64,000 bases of DNA from Planctomycetota bacterium (GTDB taxonomy: Bacteria > Planctomycetota > PUPC01 > JACPCR01). A program made the translations under genes and the position numbers. The notes beneath the pieces are model-generated. The model saw nothing but the letters and a program-made list of their open reading frames with translations. It was not told where the DNA came from and made no database searches. The stretch is from the NCBI GenBank assembly GCA_016179685.1, contig JACPCR010000066.1, positions 1 through 64,000 on the forward strand, in the 5' to 3' direction. Positions 41,720 to 50,738 of this stretch are shown one piece after another; positions within the stretch are counted from its first letter, which is position 1; each line of letters opens with the position of its first letter.

Positions 41720-42826
41720 CTAGAACCGCCGAGAGTAGCCGAAAAGGATGATGAAGTCGGCGAAAGCCGCGTCCCCATGCGTGTTGTCAATCTCATCCGT
41801 GTTGCTTCTCTGACGATTGCGCTGCACGGCTACCGGCGCGCTCAGGTTAAAGATATTCTTTCCAAACGCGTAAACGAGGCCCGGCTCGATAGAAACGGCG
41901 TACCCGGGCCTGCGGAATCCGTCACTTTTGCCGATAGCATCATCGACCGGAACGCCTTCTATCCGGGCACCGAGGGTCAAGGAGAGGCCATCCTCCCAAG
42001 GGGAGCAGGAGTCAATCCAGGGGATGGGTACGGCGACGCCGGCACGCGCGAGGTACTGGTCCGGGACAGACATGATGGCCTCGGAGGCCCGCCTTCTGCC
42101 CGTCCGGGCGTCGTTCGTGCCTTCCGGGTTGAAGAGGTAGGTTGCAGAGGTGTAGAGCGTGAGATTTCCTTCGAAGAGCTGCTTGAAGGCCTGCATGTCG
42201 AGGATAAAGCCATATCCACCATCCCCGGGCTGGATCGACTGGTCGTTGACATCCAGGGTGGTGCCAGTCAATTTCCGCTTGTGATCGGCGGACTTGTAAT
42301 CGGCCGTCGGAAATTTCACCCCAACTCCTAGAGCGATGTTCCCCGTAGGATTCGCTGCCGGATTGAACAACCAACACCTACCTCGCACGCTGATGTCACC
42401 TATGGAGGAGTTCTGGACCGAACTACGGTCAACGACCTCTCCCGCCTGTCGAAGGGCTGAGGACCTGTTAGCGTATTGAAAAGGCACGCTGAGAGAGGCA
42501 TGGATGCGTTGTGTGAAGGCGTACGTGACACCCACGTCAAACAAGTAGATGTCGTTGATGACTTCGCTGCCCTCTTCCTGGCGTTCCTCGTCTTCCTTCA
42601 CTCCCGTAAAGTGCCGGTCGGAGTACTGCCACCGGAATCCGAAGGACGCTTCCCATTCCTTTGTATTCAGGTAAGGCGATTGATGCGCGCCAACCACGGG
42701 CGCGTTTTGTCTGGCGACAATTCAGCCTTGTGCCCAGGCGAAGCGCCAAGGGAAAAGGACAGCAATCACGAGAACAAAAGCACAGATTATCTTGCCGGCA
42801 GATACCCGACAAGGATGGGATGCCAT
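41720..42826 (-). pseudogene. Outer-membrane beta-barrel protein with internal TGA
   Basis: The upstream ATG at 42826, with GGAGG five bases before it, encodes a typical export signal (SAGKIICAFVLVIAVLFPWRFAWAQG). Then an in-frame TGA at 42722-42724 interrupts the frame just before the mature protein (IVARQNAPVVGAHQSPY ...). The rest, about 330 residues, has alternating amphipathic strands and ends in a terminal aromatic residue (FGYSRRF), as expected for an outer-membrane barrel. TGA is used as a normal stop elsewhere in the window, so this is a nonsense mutation or a sequencing error. Role unknown; resembles transporter-like barrels. Confidence 0.75.
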
Positions 42827-42924
42827 GCTATCCTCCTGTGCATTTTAGTGATGCATTATACAACACAAAAACGGACAGTATAAGCCAATAATCGCAAAAT
42901 GCAACTAAAATTCGGAGGCCAACC

Positions 42925-43121
42925 TAGCCCGCATTTCTTACACGATGCGCTCGAAATGCGCCCCGCGGGCTTCGACTTGAACGACCTGCGTCGTTCTCGC
43001 TCAGGGTTAGCCCTGAACGATGTGCCAAGAAGGCCGGGACGAGGCACGAATCGCAAAGGATTCCTGCACAGGCGAATATCGGGCGTGCGGGTACGCCTTT
43101 ATGGGAGTCCCGGGCTAGACA
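42925..43121. repeat. Interspersed repeat R3, copy 2
   Basis: Begins TAGCCCGCATTTCTTACAC and ends GTCCCGGGCTA, with TAGCCCG/CGGGCTA as a short terminal inverted repeat. It is shared with 29880-30117 in the same orientation. It ends about 50 bases from the point where the truncated NtrC-type gene loses homology, so it may have been involved in that truncation. Confidence 0.65.
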
Positions 43122-43171
43122 CCGGCCTAAAATGCAGCTTTGGGTCAAATTCGGTCTTGTTGTGAGCATTT

Positions 43172-43728
43172 TCCAGAAGCTGCTCCGAAAAAGCGCTGCA
43201 ATTGGCCGTCACGAATGGCCTGCTGGATCGGGGCGAAAGGCAATGGATCGAATCGGCCACCAATTCCTTGCCCGTTCCGGTCTCCCCGCAGACGAGGACC
43301 GGCATTTCGGAGGGGGCCACCTTGCGAATCTGCTCCAGGACCTCAGTGATGGCCGGGCTCTGGCCGAGGATTTCCGTCCTGTCACACCGAGTCTGCCGCT
43401 CGTATTCGAACCGGAGGACTTTCCTTCGCAGTTCGCGGGCTTCGAAAGCCCGTCCGACGGCCAGATGGAGCTCTTCGAGCTCGAACGGCTTGACGATGAA
43501 GTCGCAGGGCCCCTTCCTCATAGCCTGGACAGCCGTCTTCACTTCAGGAAACGCGGTCAACATGATGACCGGGATCTCTTCATCCAGCTCGTGAATCGAG
43601 GCCAGGAGCTGCAGGCCGGAGGCGTCCGGAAGGCGGATATCGAGCAGAACGAGGTGGATGTTCTGTCCCTTGAGATGGCGGATGGCCCGTGCGGCCCTAG
43701 CTGCGCAAACGACTTCATATCCCCGAGC
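43172..43728 (-). pseudogene. NtrC-type sigma-54 response regulator, both ends missing
   Basis: The minus strand reads a receiver-domain piece (GYEVVCAA ... IHLVLLDIRLPDASGLQLL with the phospho-acceptor Asp, then PVIMLTAFPEVKTAVQAM and DFIVKPFELEEL). It then continues into a sigma-54 activator AAA+ domain (ILGQSPAITEVLEQI, Walker A GETGTGKE, FVTANCSAFSEQLLE). The first 30 or so receiver residues and everything after the N-terminal third of the AAA+ domain are gone, so it cannot activate sigma-54 transcription. The flank on one side is the R3 repeat, on the other a cytochrome gene fragment. Confidence 0.85.
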
Positions 43729-44267
43729 ATGCGGGGGAACTACAATTTCATGCAGCTTTCCTCGAAGCGGTCGATCCGCAGCCTGGACCATTTTGCGGAG
43801 GTGGAGGAATATTTCGACGGCGATCCGGGCTTGATGCAGGCGATCGGGCCCCGGGGTGTGCAGAAGGCGATATCGAACCGCATGGGCGACTTCAATGCGA
43901 TCCTGGATTACCCGCCCGCGCCGAAGCTGGGTCCGCTCATGCGGCTGATTCCGGAGCGGGCCACGGCCGCCGAGCGGCGCGGGGAAGAATAGTTTCACGG
44001 CAAGGCGAAGTGTTCCGAGTGCCATTACGGCCCGGCCTTCACGGACGACTATCTGCACGATCTCCAGGTTGACGGTTCTACACGGGCCGGCCCGAGGGGC
44101 CCGTCAAGACGTTCTCGCTGCGCGGCATCAAGGACTCGCCGCCCTACCTGCACGACGGACGCCTGCCCACGCTCCACGATGCCGTCGAGTTCTTCAACCT
44201 CGTGCTCGAGCTGAAGCTCACGCACCAGGAGAAGGATGACCTGGTCGCCTTCCTGCTGTGCCTCTAA
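43729..44267 (+). pseudogene. Broken di-haem cytochrome c peroxidase-like gene
   Basis: The plus strand reads NYNFMQLSSKRS ... FNAILDYPPAPKLGPLMRLI, then an in-frame TAG (43990-43992). It continues FHGKAKCSECHYGPAFTDDYLHDL with a CxxCH haem site. A frameshift near 44070 leads to FYTGRPEGPVKTFSLRGIKDSPPYLHDGRLPTLHDAVEFFNLVL. The order is that of the C-terminal haem domain of CcpA/MauG-like peroxidases (periplasmic, with 'SLRGI...pPYlHDGr..tL..aV.ff'). The N-terminal haem domain is missing. Stop, frameshift and truncation show a dead gene. Confidence 0.8.
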
Positions 44268-44269
44268 GC

Positions 44270-45109
44270 TCACTGGAAGGACAGGCTCGCCCAATGCTCC
44301 GCGTCCCGGACAACCTGCTCCGGCTGGCTTCTACTGCGGGCCAGGTGCCCCCGCGCCTTCCTCAAGGTCGACTGGCTCGCGTCCTGGTAACGCCAGTCCA
44401 CGCTCCAGCGGACCATCCGAGAGACATTCGGCCGGCCATAATGGAAAAGAAGATTATGGAAAAGGACGATGTCGCCGGGGTCGGCCTCGATATCCACGGC
44501 CAAGTTCAGCCGGGGCTTCAGGTGCTCCTCGGCGATTTCGAGGTAGTGGGTCTTCTTGACGTGCGGGACCGGTCCCATCCGATGCGTGCCCGGGATGAAC
44601 TGCATGCAGCCGTTCTCGACACGGGCCGGAACGAGCGGGGTCCAGATGTTGATCATTCGAAGTTGTTCCACGGCGCCCTCCGTGTAGCCACCATCCTGAT
44701 GCCAGAGGACCTGGGTGCCCGGATCGTTCGGCAGCTTGGGCCGCACGGTATAATTGGGATAGAGGCGGATTTCCGGGCCTAAGAAGGTCTCGACCACGTC
44801 GAGCAGGCGCGGGTGGAAAAGGATGCCGAACATCCCTTTGAGATGCAGATTCTCCCGGTATCGTCTCGGGGTCTCACCCGGACAGGACTCGTAAAGCCGG
44901 GCCAGGCGGGTCTCGAAGGGCTCGCCCTTGAGGGGATCACGGATTTTTCCAGAGGCCAGGAGCTTCTCCGCCTCCCGGTCCACCAGGTGTCCCATTTCAC
45001 CCTTGACCGCCTCAATGGCTTCGCGCTCGAGAAAATGCTTCAGAATCACGTAACCTTGCTGCTCGAACCTCTCGTGCAACGACTCGGGGGGAAGAGCGAG
45101 TGACGCCAC
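44270..45109 (-). CDS. Phytanoyl-CoA dioxygenase (PhyH) family protein B
   Basis: A 279-residue Fe(II)/2-oxoglutarate oxygenase. Metal ligands are LWHQDGGYTEG (His, Asp) and FHNLLFHYGRPNVSRMVRWSVDWRY (distal His plus Arg). The turn GCMQFIPGTHRMG lies between them. It resembles the PhyH group that hydroxylates small molecules rather than fatty acyl-CoA, but no substrate can be assigned. The start is GTG 45109 with GGAGG eight bases upstream. Unlike PhyH A and D it has no small partner gene upstream. It is divergent from the toroid-like enzyme at 45244. Confidence 0.85.
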   Translation of the reverse strand: MASLALPPESLHERFEQQGYVILKHFLEREAIEAVKGEMGHLVDREAEKLLASGKIRDPLKGEPFETRLARLYESCPGETPRRYRENLHLKGMFGILFHPRLLDVVETFLGPEIRLYPNYTVRPKLPNDPGTQVLWHQDGGYTEGAVEQLRMINIWTPLVPARVENGCMQFIPGTHRMGPVPHVKKTHYLEIAEEHLKPRLNLAVDIEADPGDIVLFHNLLFHYGRPNVSRMVRWSVDWRYQDASQSTLRKARGHLARSRSQPEQVVRDAEHWASLSFQ

Positions 45110-45243
45110 GGTTCAGTCCTCCACAGGCGGCGAAGGCACCAGAATCTATTAGAGTACAGCATGCATTATATCATCACGCCCTGCCCATCCAGAAGGGAAG
45201 CGGCTCGGCGGCAGTTGGATGAAGAGCAGGAGGACTCACTCGC

Positions 45244-46854
45244 ATGTTCAAAAACGAATTGATTCGGCGAATGGCGGCCGGAGTGGAGAAACTGATGGAG
45301 ACATTCTGCCCGGAGACCGGCCGGTTCATGACGCCGGGTTACGTAGGCCCCGATCTCGGATGGGCCGTGACGAACCAGGACGTGGTCTATCCTCTGGCGG
45401 TGCTTTACCGAACGGCGCATCCGGAGAATCCGTACGCCGGACGTGAAGAGATTCGCCGGGTGGTGGAGCAGGCGGGCGGCGTCATCCGCAGGTGGCAGGA
45501 CTCGGATGGGAAGGTGGAATTCATCAAGGTGGACGGGTCGCGGTGGGGCAAAATCTACATGCCCTGGACGATGTATCACTGGCTGGAGGCCTATTCCTGG
45601 CTGCGAGAGGAAATGGCCGCCGAGGCCCGGCGGAGCTGGGAGGAGGGGCTCCGTCTCGCTTTCGACGGGCTGGCCTTGGAGCTTCGTGGGCAGACCCGCG
45701 TCCACAACATCCCGACGTGGAACGGGATGAGCCTGGTGCGTGCAGGCCAGGTTTTTGGCCGGGCAGACTGGTCCGCGGTGGGCGTCGAGATGATTCGGCG
45801 GGCGGTTGCGGCGCAGCGTCCGCAGGGCTACTGGGACGAGCATGGGGGCCCGACGACCTCGTACAACACGGTATATATCCACGCCCTCGCTCTCTACCAT
45901 GCCTTCACGGGCGATGAAAGTGTGCTCGATGCCCTGCGCCGGGGACTCGATTTTCACCTGGTCTTCACCTATCCGGACGGCTCGCCCGTAGAGACCGTGG
46001 ATGGGCGGGTGAAGTATCATGCGGGCCCGGCCACCAATGGCTGGCCTGGTTTCAGTCTTTTTCCGGACGGCCGGAGGTATATCCGTTGGCTGATCGAGCG
46101 CGACGCGGCTGCTGGCCGCACGGCAAACTGCACGCCGGCGATGGCTGCGGCGTTCGTGCATGGGACTGAAGGCGAGGAGGCTTCCATTCCGCAGGAACGG
46201 GAATACCTGGACATCGGGTTCGGCGGCCTCGCGCGGGTACGGCGGGCCGGCCCGTGGTTCGCCTGCACCAGCGCCTTTACCGCCCCGCGGACAGAGAATC
46301 GGTGGGGCATGGACCGGCAGAGCTTCGTGAGCCTTTACCACGAGGCCTGCGGGTTGATCGTTGGAGGTGGGAACTCCAAGGACCAGCCGGAATGGAGCAA
46401 TTTTGTGGCTGGAGACCAGTTTGTGCCGACTTCGGCCGTTCTCGTCCCTGGCGGCGTTCGGCTGGATTACGGCGGGGCATCGGGGTCCGTCCGCCTGGAA
46501 TTCTCGGGGCCCCGCTGCCACATCTCCCTGGGTCGGGAGTCGGGCAGCCTGCCCCTGGCCGGGCAGCTTCTTCTTCGCGTGACGCCGGGCAGACCTCTGG
46601 TCACCGGCGGCGGCTTCGAAGTCCCGGCTGGGGAGCGGCCCGTCAAGGTCTGCGGCCGCGAGGCCGGCGGCTGGATACAGCACAACGGCTGGCGGCTTCA
46701 GTTGCCGGATGCGGCGCGGTTCGAGCACCCGGTCTCACCCTTCAACCCCTATGCGAAGGAGGGGAATGCGCCGCTGGACCAGGCGGCCGGGGTGGTCAAG
46801 ACCGTACTGGATGATGCTGCGCCTCGAACCACCTTCTGCTTCGAGGTTGGATAG
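45244..46854 (+). CDS. Intracellular toroid-type glycosidase or lyase-like protein
   Basis: A 536-residue protein without a signal peptide. The first 320 residues are aromatic-rich helices typical of an alpha/alpha toroid (YMPWTMYHWLEAYSWLREEM, QGYWDEHGGPTTSYNTVYIHALALYHAFTGDE). The C-terminal 190 residues look like a beta sandwich. This resembles heparinase II/III-like or unsaturated-glucuronyl-hydrolase-like enzymes, but no diagnostic catalytic motif is visible, so the class is open. AGGAGG precedes the ATG. Its setting among PhyH genes suggests joint metabolism of one compound class. Confidence 0.65.
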   Translation: MFKNELIRRMAAGVEKLMETFCPETGRFMTPGYVGPDLGWAVTNQDVVYPLAVLYRTAHPENPYAGREEIRRVVEQAGGVIRRWQDSDGKVEFIKVDGSRWGKIYMPWTMYHWLEAYSWLREEMAAEARRSWEEGLRLAFDGLALELRGQTRVHNIPTWNGMSLVRAGQVFGRADWSAVGVEMIRRAVAAQRPQGYWDEHGGPTTSYNTVYIHALALYHAFTGDESVLDALRRGLDFHLVFTYPDGSPVETVDGRVKYHAGPATNGWPGFSLFPDGRRYIRWLIERDAAAGRTANCTPAMAAAFVHGTEGEEASIPQEREYLDIGFGGLARVRRAGPWFACTSAFTAPRTENRWGMDRQSFVSLYHEACGLIVGGGNSKDQPEWSNFVAGDQFVPTSAVLVPGGVRLDYGGASGSVRLEFSGPRCHISLGRESGSLPLAGQLLLRVTPGRPLVTGGGFEVPAGERPVKVCGREAGGWIQHNGWRLQLPDAARFEHPVSPFNPYAKEGNAPLDQAAGVVKTVLDDAAPRTTFCFEVG

Positions 46855-47042
46855 TAATGCGGATGAAGGGGGGGTACAAGAGGATCGTCCGGCCTCCAAA
46901 CGAGAATATGACAGACTTCAGTGCCTGCAGGATGCCTGCCTGCGCCGCTTCGGCAGGCAGGCTGGCGCTCCCAGGAATGGCCCCCGCCAGCGAAATTCTC
47001 ACAAACTCCCAGATGCGGGAGCGCCCCGCCAGCGAATCCAGT

Positions 47043-47852
47043 TCACGTTTTGACCGTTTCCAGCTCCTGGGGGACGAGGGCGCCCTCGCCGAAGATGACG
47101 GAGAAAGCCGCACCATTCGAGGCCTTCGTCCGCGCATCCATGTAGCAGACGCTGAAGGCTCGGCGCGCAATGTCAGAACGGTTCACCTCAGAGCTGTGCA
47201 GCACCCAGTTGTGGAGGAGGGACACCTCTCCGGCCTGCATTTCGAAGTACATCGCCTTATCGGGCGTGCAGATTCGTTCCGCCTGTTCCTGCGTCAAGAA
47301 GCCGGAACCATGGCTCGGGTTGATCAGACCCATTCGGTGGCTGCCGGGGATGATCTTGACGCACCCGTTGGCAGTGGTCGCCGGGTCCAGGGCGGTGTAG
47401 ATGGTCACCAGAGGGTCCCGATCCAGGAATGTCCACCGGTCCTGATGCCACGGCAGGACGGTTCCCTTGCGGGCGGGCTTGTTCATGAACATGGCCCGGA
47501 AGCAGGAAATAGGCGTCTCGGGTCCGTAAATTCGTACGCAAGCCTCGCGGAACACCGGATGCTGCATGTACTTGAGGAACAGGGGGTCGAATTCCAGCTC
47601 CTCGATTTTCCGGTAGTTCAGCGTGGCCATCTTGAAGCCCTTGGTCTGTTTGCCGGCGTCACCATAATTGCCGGTCGAACTATCGAGCTGCATCATCATG
47701 CGATCGTAATTCACGTTGGCCTTCCCTAGCATGATGTCGTCGATCCGCTGCTGGAGCGCGGCCAACTCGGCTTCATTGAGCAACTTGCCTAGCCTCAAAT
47801 AGCCCACCTCGTCATACTGTCGCCATTGCTCGTCGGTGATGAAACGGCTCAT
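47043..47852 (-). CDS. Phytanoyl-CoA dioxygenase (PhyH) family protein C
   Basis: A 269-residue Fe(II)/2-oxoglutarate oxygenase. It has LPWHQDRWTFLD (His, Asp), GCVKIIPGSHRMG, and LHNWVLHSSEVNRSDIARRAFSVCY with the distal His and Arg. An N-terminal helical segment (TDEQWRQYDEVGYLRLG) is the usual PhyH start. GGGGGA lies upstream of the ATG at 47852. It is oriented away from the pair at 48151-49240, with about 300 bases between them that must hold both promoters. The substrate is unknown. Confidence 0.85.
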   Translation of the reverse strand: MSRFITDEQWRQYDEVGYLRLGKLLNEAELAALQQRIDDIMLGKANVNYDRMMMQLDSSTGNYGDAGKQTKGFKMATLNYRKIEELEFDPLFLKYMQHPVFREACVRIYGPETPISCFRAMFMNKPARKGTVLPWHQDRWTFLDRDPLVTIYTALDPATTANGCVKIIPGSHRMGLINPSHGSGFLTQEQAERICTPDKAMYFEMQAGEVSLLHNWVLHSSEVNRSDIARRAFSVCYMDARTKASNGAAFSVIFGEGALVPQELETVKT

Positions 47853-48150
47853 GTATGTCCCCCTTCAAGAATTCTTCTTGATGCGTTCAAGGTCGGACCT
47901 CGAAGCTGCTGCTTCCATTTGCAAGCCGAGTCCCCATCGGGCCGGATTCTCCGGAACAAGATTTTACAGGAAGGGTCGGCGTCCTGTCTAACTCGGGCCA
48001 ATGCCCGCGGTCCATTTGCAATGCTGGCCGGCATCAGCTTGCGATTTGCTCTTCCACGGTCAAGACTATACTCCTGTACCTGCTGGATTCACTTCTGGCA
48101 GGGTCGGGAGGAATAGCTCCCGGCGTGATCGCCGGCAGGAAAGGATGCCC

Positions 48151-48432
48151 ATGCCCCAGGTGCGTCAAAAGCTCCTCGTGCTTTACCTGCAATCGCCGGA
48201 CCTCTACAGTCCGGTCTCGGCTTGGTCCCTGTACGACGGCACGGGCCGGTCGAGTCCCACGACGGGCGACAGCGACAAGCCGCCCTACGAGTCCGTCGTG
48301 GCCGCCATGAAGGATGGCTGGCGGGTCATCCAGTTCCCGCAGCAGTTCCCGGCCTACCCAGGGACCGAATATACGACGTCTTACCTGAGGTTCGAATACA
48401 TCCTGGAAAAGCTGGAGGAAGTCCATGGTTGA
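48151..48432 (+). CDS. Small partner protein of PhyH D (paired family)
   Basis: A 93-residue protein of the same unassigned family as 17499-17912. Conserved points are RQKLLVLYLQ, PVSAWSLYDG, PPYESVVAAMKDGWRVIQFP and LRFEYILEKLEE. It is the bare domain without the extra N-terminal helices of the other copy. The ATG at 48151 follows AAGG; an ATG two codons upstream is possible. Its last eight bases (ATGGTTGA) contain the start codon of the PhyH gene, a classic coupling overlap. Function not known. Confidence 0.72.
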   Translation: MPQVRQKLLVLYLQSPDLYSPVSAWSLYDGTGRSSPTTGDSDKPPYESVVAAMKDGWRVIQFPQQFPAYPGTEYTTSYLRFEYILEKLEEVHG

Positions 48433-49240
48433 CCGAAAGCACCTCCTCAATTCGAAGCAGATGGCCTCGTTCGTCTCTGACGGGTATCTTCGTTTCGATG
48501 AACTCGTTCCGATGGAGCTCAACGAGGCGGCCCTAGCGGAGATGCAGAAGAATCCGCCGAGGGCCCGCGCGGGCACTCCCTTCCGTGAGGTCTGGCCGCC
48601 TCCCTCGGCCATCGGCAACCTCTTTCGGTTGCCCGAGGTACAGGGGATCACCTGTAGCCTGGTCGGACCCGATCCGCTTTACGATCACCACGCGGTTCAT
48701 ACGGTGGGGCCCGGACACCGGATGGGCCAGATGTGGCACGCGGATGCCATCATCGACCTGCGGATGCACTTCGACATCCAGTATTACTATTTTGCGCACG
48801 ACACGCCCCGGGAGATGGGCGGCACCATGATCCTGCCCGGCAGCCATTTCCGGCGCATCAGCGAGACGGACATCGCCCGTTACCAGAACTTTCTTGGCCA
48901 GATTCCGATCGTGTGCAAGGCCGGCACCCTGGTCGTCGTCCACCACGGCATCTGGCACTGCGCACAGCCCAACCTGACGGACCAGAGGCGCTACATGTTC
49001 AAGCTGCGGCTCAACCCGACGGTCCGACAGCTCCGCCTCTGGAACACGGATGACCTGCGGGATGCGGCAGTCGCTGCGGCCTTTGGGCGAAACCACGGCT
49101 GGTATGGGAACGAGGTGCGGCTGGAGATTGTCAACCGCATCAAGCTCTGGCGCTTTTTGACGGGTGACGAGGCATTCGACACGGGCTACTGGCTGGGCCG
49201 GTTGGAGAACCTGCCGGAGAGGGTGCTGCAGCCGGCATGA
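48425..49240 (+). CDS. Phytanoyl-CoA dioxygenase (PhyH) family protein D
   Basis: A 271-residue Fe(II)/2-oxoglutarate oxygenase. MWHADAIIDLRM gives the His/Asp pair, GGTMILPGSHFRRI the connecting turn, and HHGIWHCAQPNLTDQRRYMFKLRL the distal His and Arg. The C-terminal 60 residues (LRLWNTDDLRDAAVAAAF ... LWRFLTGDEAFDTGYW) form a helical extension also seen in PhyH A. It begins inside the small partner gene, so translation is coupled. With PhyH A it defines a duplicated two-gene module. Confidence 0.85.
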   Translation: MVDRKHLLNSKQMASFVSDGYLRFDELVPMELNEAALAEMQKNPPRARAGTPFREVWPPPSAIGNLFRLPEVQGITCSLVGPDPLYDHHAVHTVGPGHRMGQMWHADAIIDLRMHFDIQYYYFAHDTPREMGGTMILPGSHFRRISETDIARYQNFLGQIPIVCKAGTLVVVHHGIWHCAQPNLTDQRRYMFKLRLNPTVRQLRLWNTDDLRDAAVAAAFGRNHGWYGNEVRLEIVNRIKLWRFLTGDEAFDTGYWLGRLENLPERVLQPA

Positions 49241-49358
49241 TGCATGCCGATCAGTACTTGCGACGTCGCATTGCAAGAGTGGAACGAGAGCAGGGAATCT
49301 AGGGTTGACGGGCTGAAACCGTGCGGCGCTCTTTTCGAATCGCTGGGTGACGCCCGCC

Positions 49359-50738
49359 ATGACGCAGCCTCAGCTACGACTGGAGTTTGACCGAGGCACG
49401 CTGCTGGTCCGCGGCGTCGAGGAGGGACTGGAGCAGCCGGGTCTGCCTGGCTGTGTTTTTGATCCGAGGGTGGGGCTCTGGCGCGCGCCCGCGTGGCGTT
49501 ACCGCGAGATCGTCACGGTCTTGGCACGAGCAAAGACGGAATTCGAGGACGCCGCTCGAAGCTACGAGACGATCGATCTTCGTTCCCAGATCGACCGCGA
49601 GCCCTTCCCCTACCAGCAGGAAGCGGTCGAATCGTGGTGGAGGGCGGGCCGGCGCGGCCTCGTCGTCCTGCCCACCGGGTCGGGCAAGACCTTCGTTGCC
49701 CAGAAGATCATGGAGCGTGCGGGCCGCAGCACGCTGGTGGTCACGCCGACCCTCGACCTCATGCACCAGTGGTACAGCGTGCTGGCCGCTGGGTTTGACC
49801 TCGAGGTCGGCCTCATCGGCGGGGGCGAATACGACCCCCGGCCCGTCACCGTCACCACCTACGATTCGGCCTACCTGCACATGGAGCGGTTGGGCAACCG
49901 TTTTGGCCTCATCATCTTCGACGAGTGCCATCACCTGCCGGGGCCGACCTATGCCTTCGCCGCGGAATCGTGCCTGGCCCCCTTCCGGCTCGGCCTGACG
50001 GCCACTCTCGAGCGCGAGGATGGCGGGGAGTCGCGGCTCGAGGAGCTGGTCGGGCCCGTGGTCTATCGCCGGGAAATCCAGGAGCTGGCGGGACAGTATC
50101 TTGCCGAGTACGAGACCGTGCGGCTGATGGTCCATCTTTCGGGCGAGGAACGGGCGCGGTATGAGCAGGCCCGCGGCGTCTATCGCCGGTTTCTGGACGA
50201 GCATCGGATCATCCTGGGCAGCCCGCACGGCTGGTCGCGCTTCCTGCTGCTCACATCCCGGAGTGAGGAGGGACGCCGGGCCCTGCTCGCCTACCGGGCG
50301 CAGAAGGCCATCGCCCAGGCCTCCGAGTCCAAGCTGCGCCTGCTCGGCCGCCTTTTTGTCCGGCATCGCCGGGACCTGGTGCTCGTTTTTACGAGCGACA
50401 ACGAGACGGTCTACCGCATCTCACGCCAGTTTCTGGTCCCCGCGATCACCCACCAGACGAAGATTCGGGAGCGGCACGAAATCCTTCAAAGATTCAACGC
50501 CGGAGCCTATCCCTTCCTGGTCACTTCGCGGGTGCTCAACGAGGGCGTGGACGTGCCTGCCGCCAACGTTGGCGTCGTCCTTTCCGGCAGCGGGAGCGTC
50601 CGCGAGCACGTGCAGCGTCTGGGCCGCATCCTGAGGCGCGGCCCCGGCAAGCACGCGATCCTTTACGAGGTGGTGGCGGGCGACACCGCGGAGGAATTCG
50701 TCAGCTCCCGGCGGAGGAGGCACGGTGCTTACCGCTGA
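49359..50738 (+). CDS. XPB-like superfamily 2 helicase
   Basis: A 459-residue SF2 helicase. The N-terminal 75 residues resemble the damage-recognition domain of archaeal and bacterial XPB. Walker A is VVLPTGSGKT (about 102-111), motif II is FDECHH (187-192), motif III GLTATLERED, and the C-terminal domain shows SRVLNEGVDVP and a motif VI QRLGRILRRG. XPB homologues unwind DNA in repair. The ATG at 49359 is preferred over GTG 49347. It overlaps by 14 bases a DUF790/Bax1 gene, the standard archaeal XPB partner. Confidence 0.88.
   Translation: MTQPQLRLEFDRGTLLVRGVEEGLEQPGLPGCVFDPRVGLWRAPAWRYREIVTVLARAKTEFEDAARSYETIDLRSQIDREPFPYQQEAVESWWRAGRRGLVVLPTGSGKTFVAQKIMERAGRSTLVVTPTLDLMHQWYSVLAAGFDLEVGLIGGGEYDPRPVTVTTYDSAYLHMERLGNRFGLIIFDECHHLPGPTYAFAAESCLAPFRLGLTATLEREDGGESRLEELVGPVVYRREIQELAGQYLAEYETVRLMVHLSGEERARYEQARGVYRRFLDEHRIILGSPHGWSRFLLLTSRSEEGRRALLAYRAQKAIAQASESKLRLLGRLFVRHRRDLVLVFTSDNETVYRISRQFLVPAITHQTKIRERHEILQRFNAGAYPFLVTSRVLNEGVDVPAANVGVVLSGSGSVREHVQRLGRILRRGPGKHAILYEVVAGDTAEEFVSSRRRRHGAYR

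Noticed and set aside
42722-42724. TGA as a recoded sense codon or selenocysteine
   Set aside because: TGA is an ordinary stop for several genes here, and no selenocysteine-type stem-loop is evident just after it.
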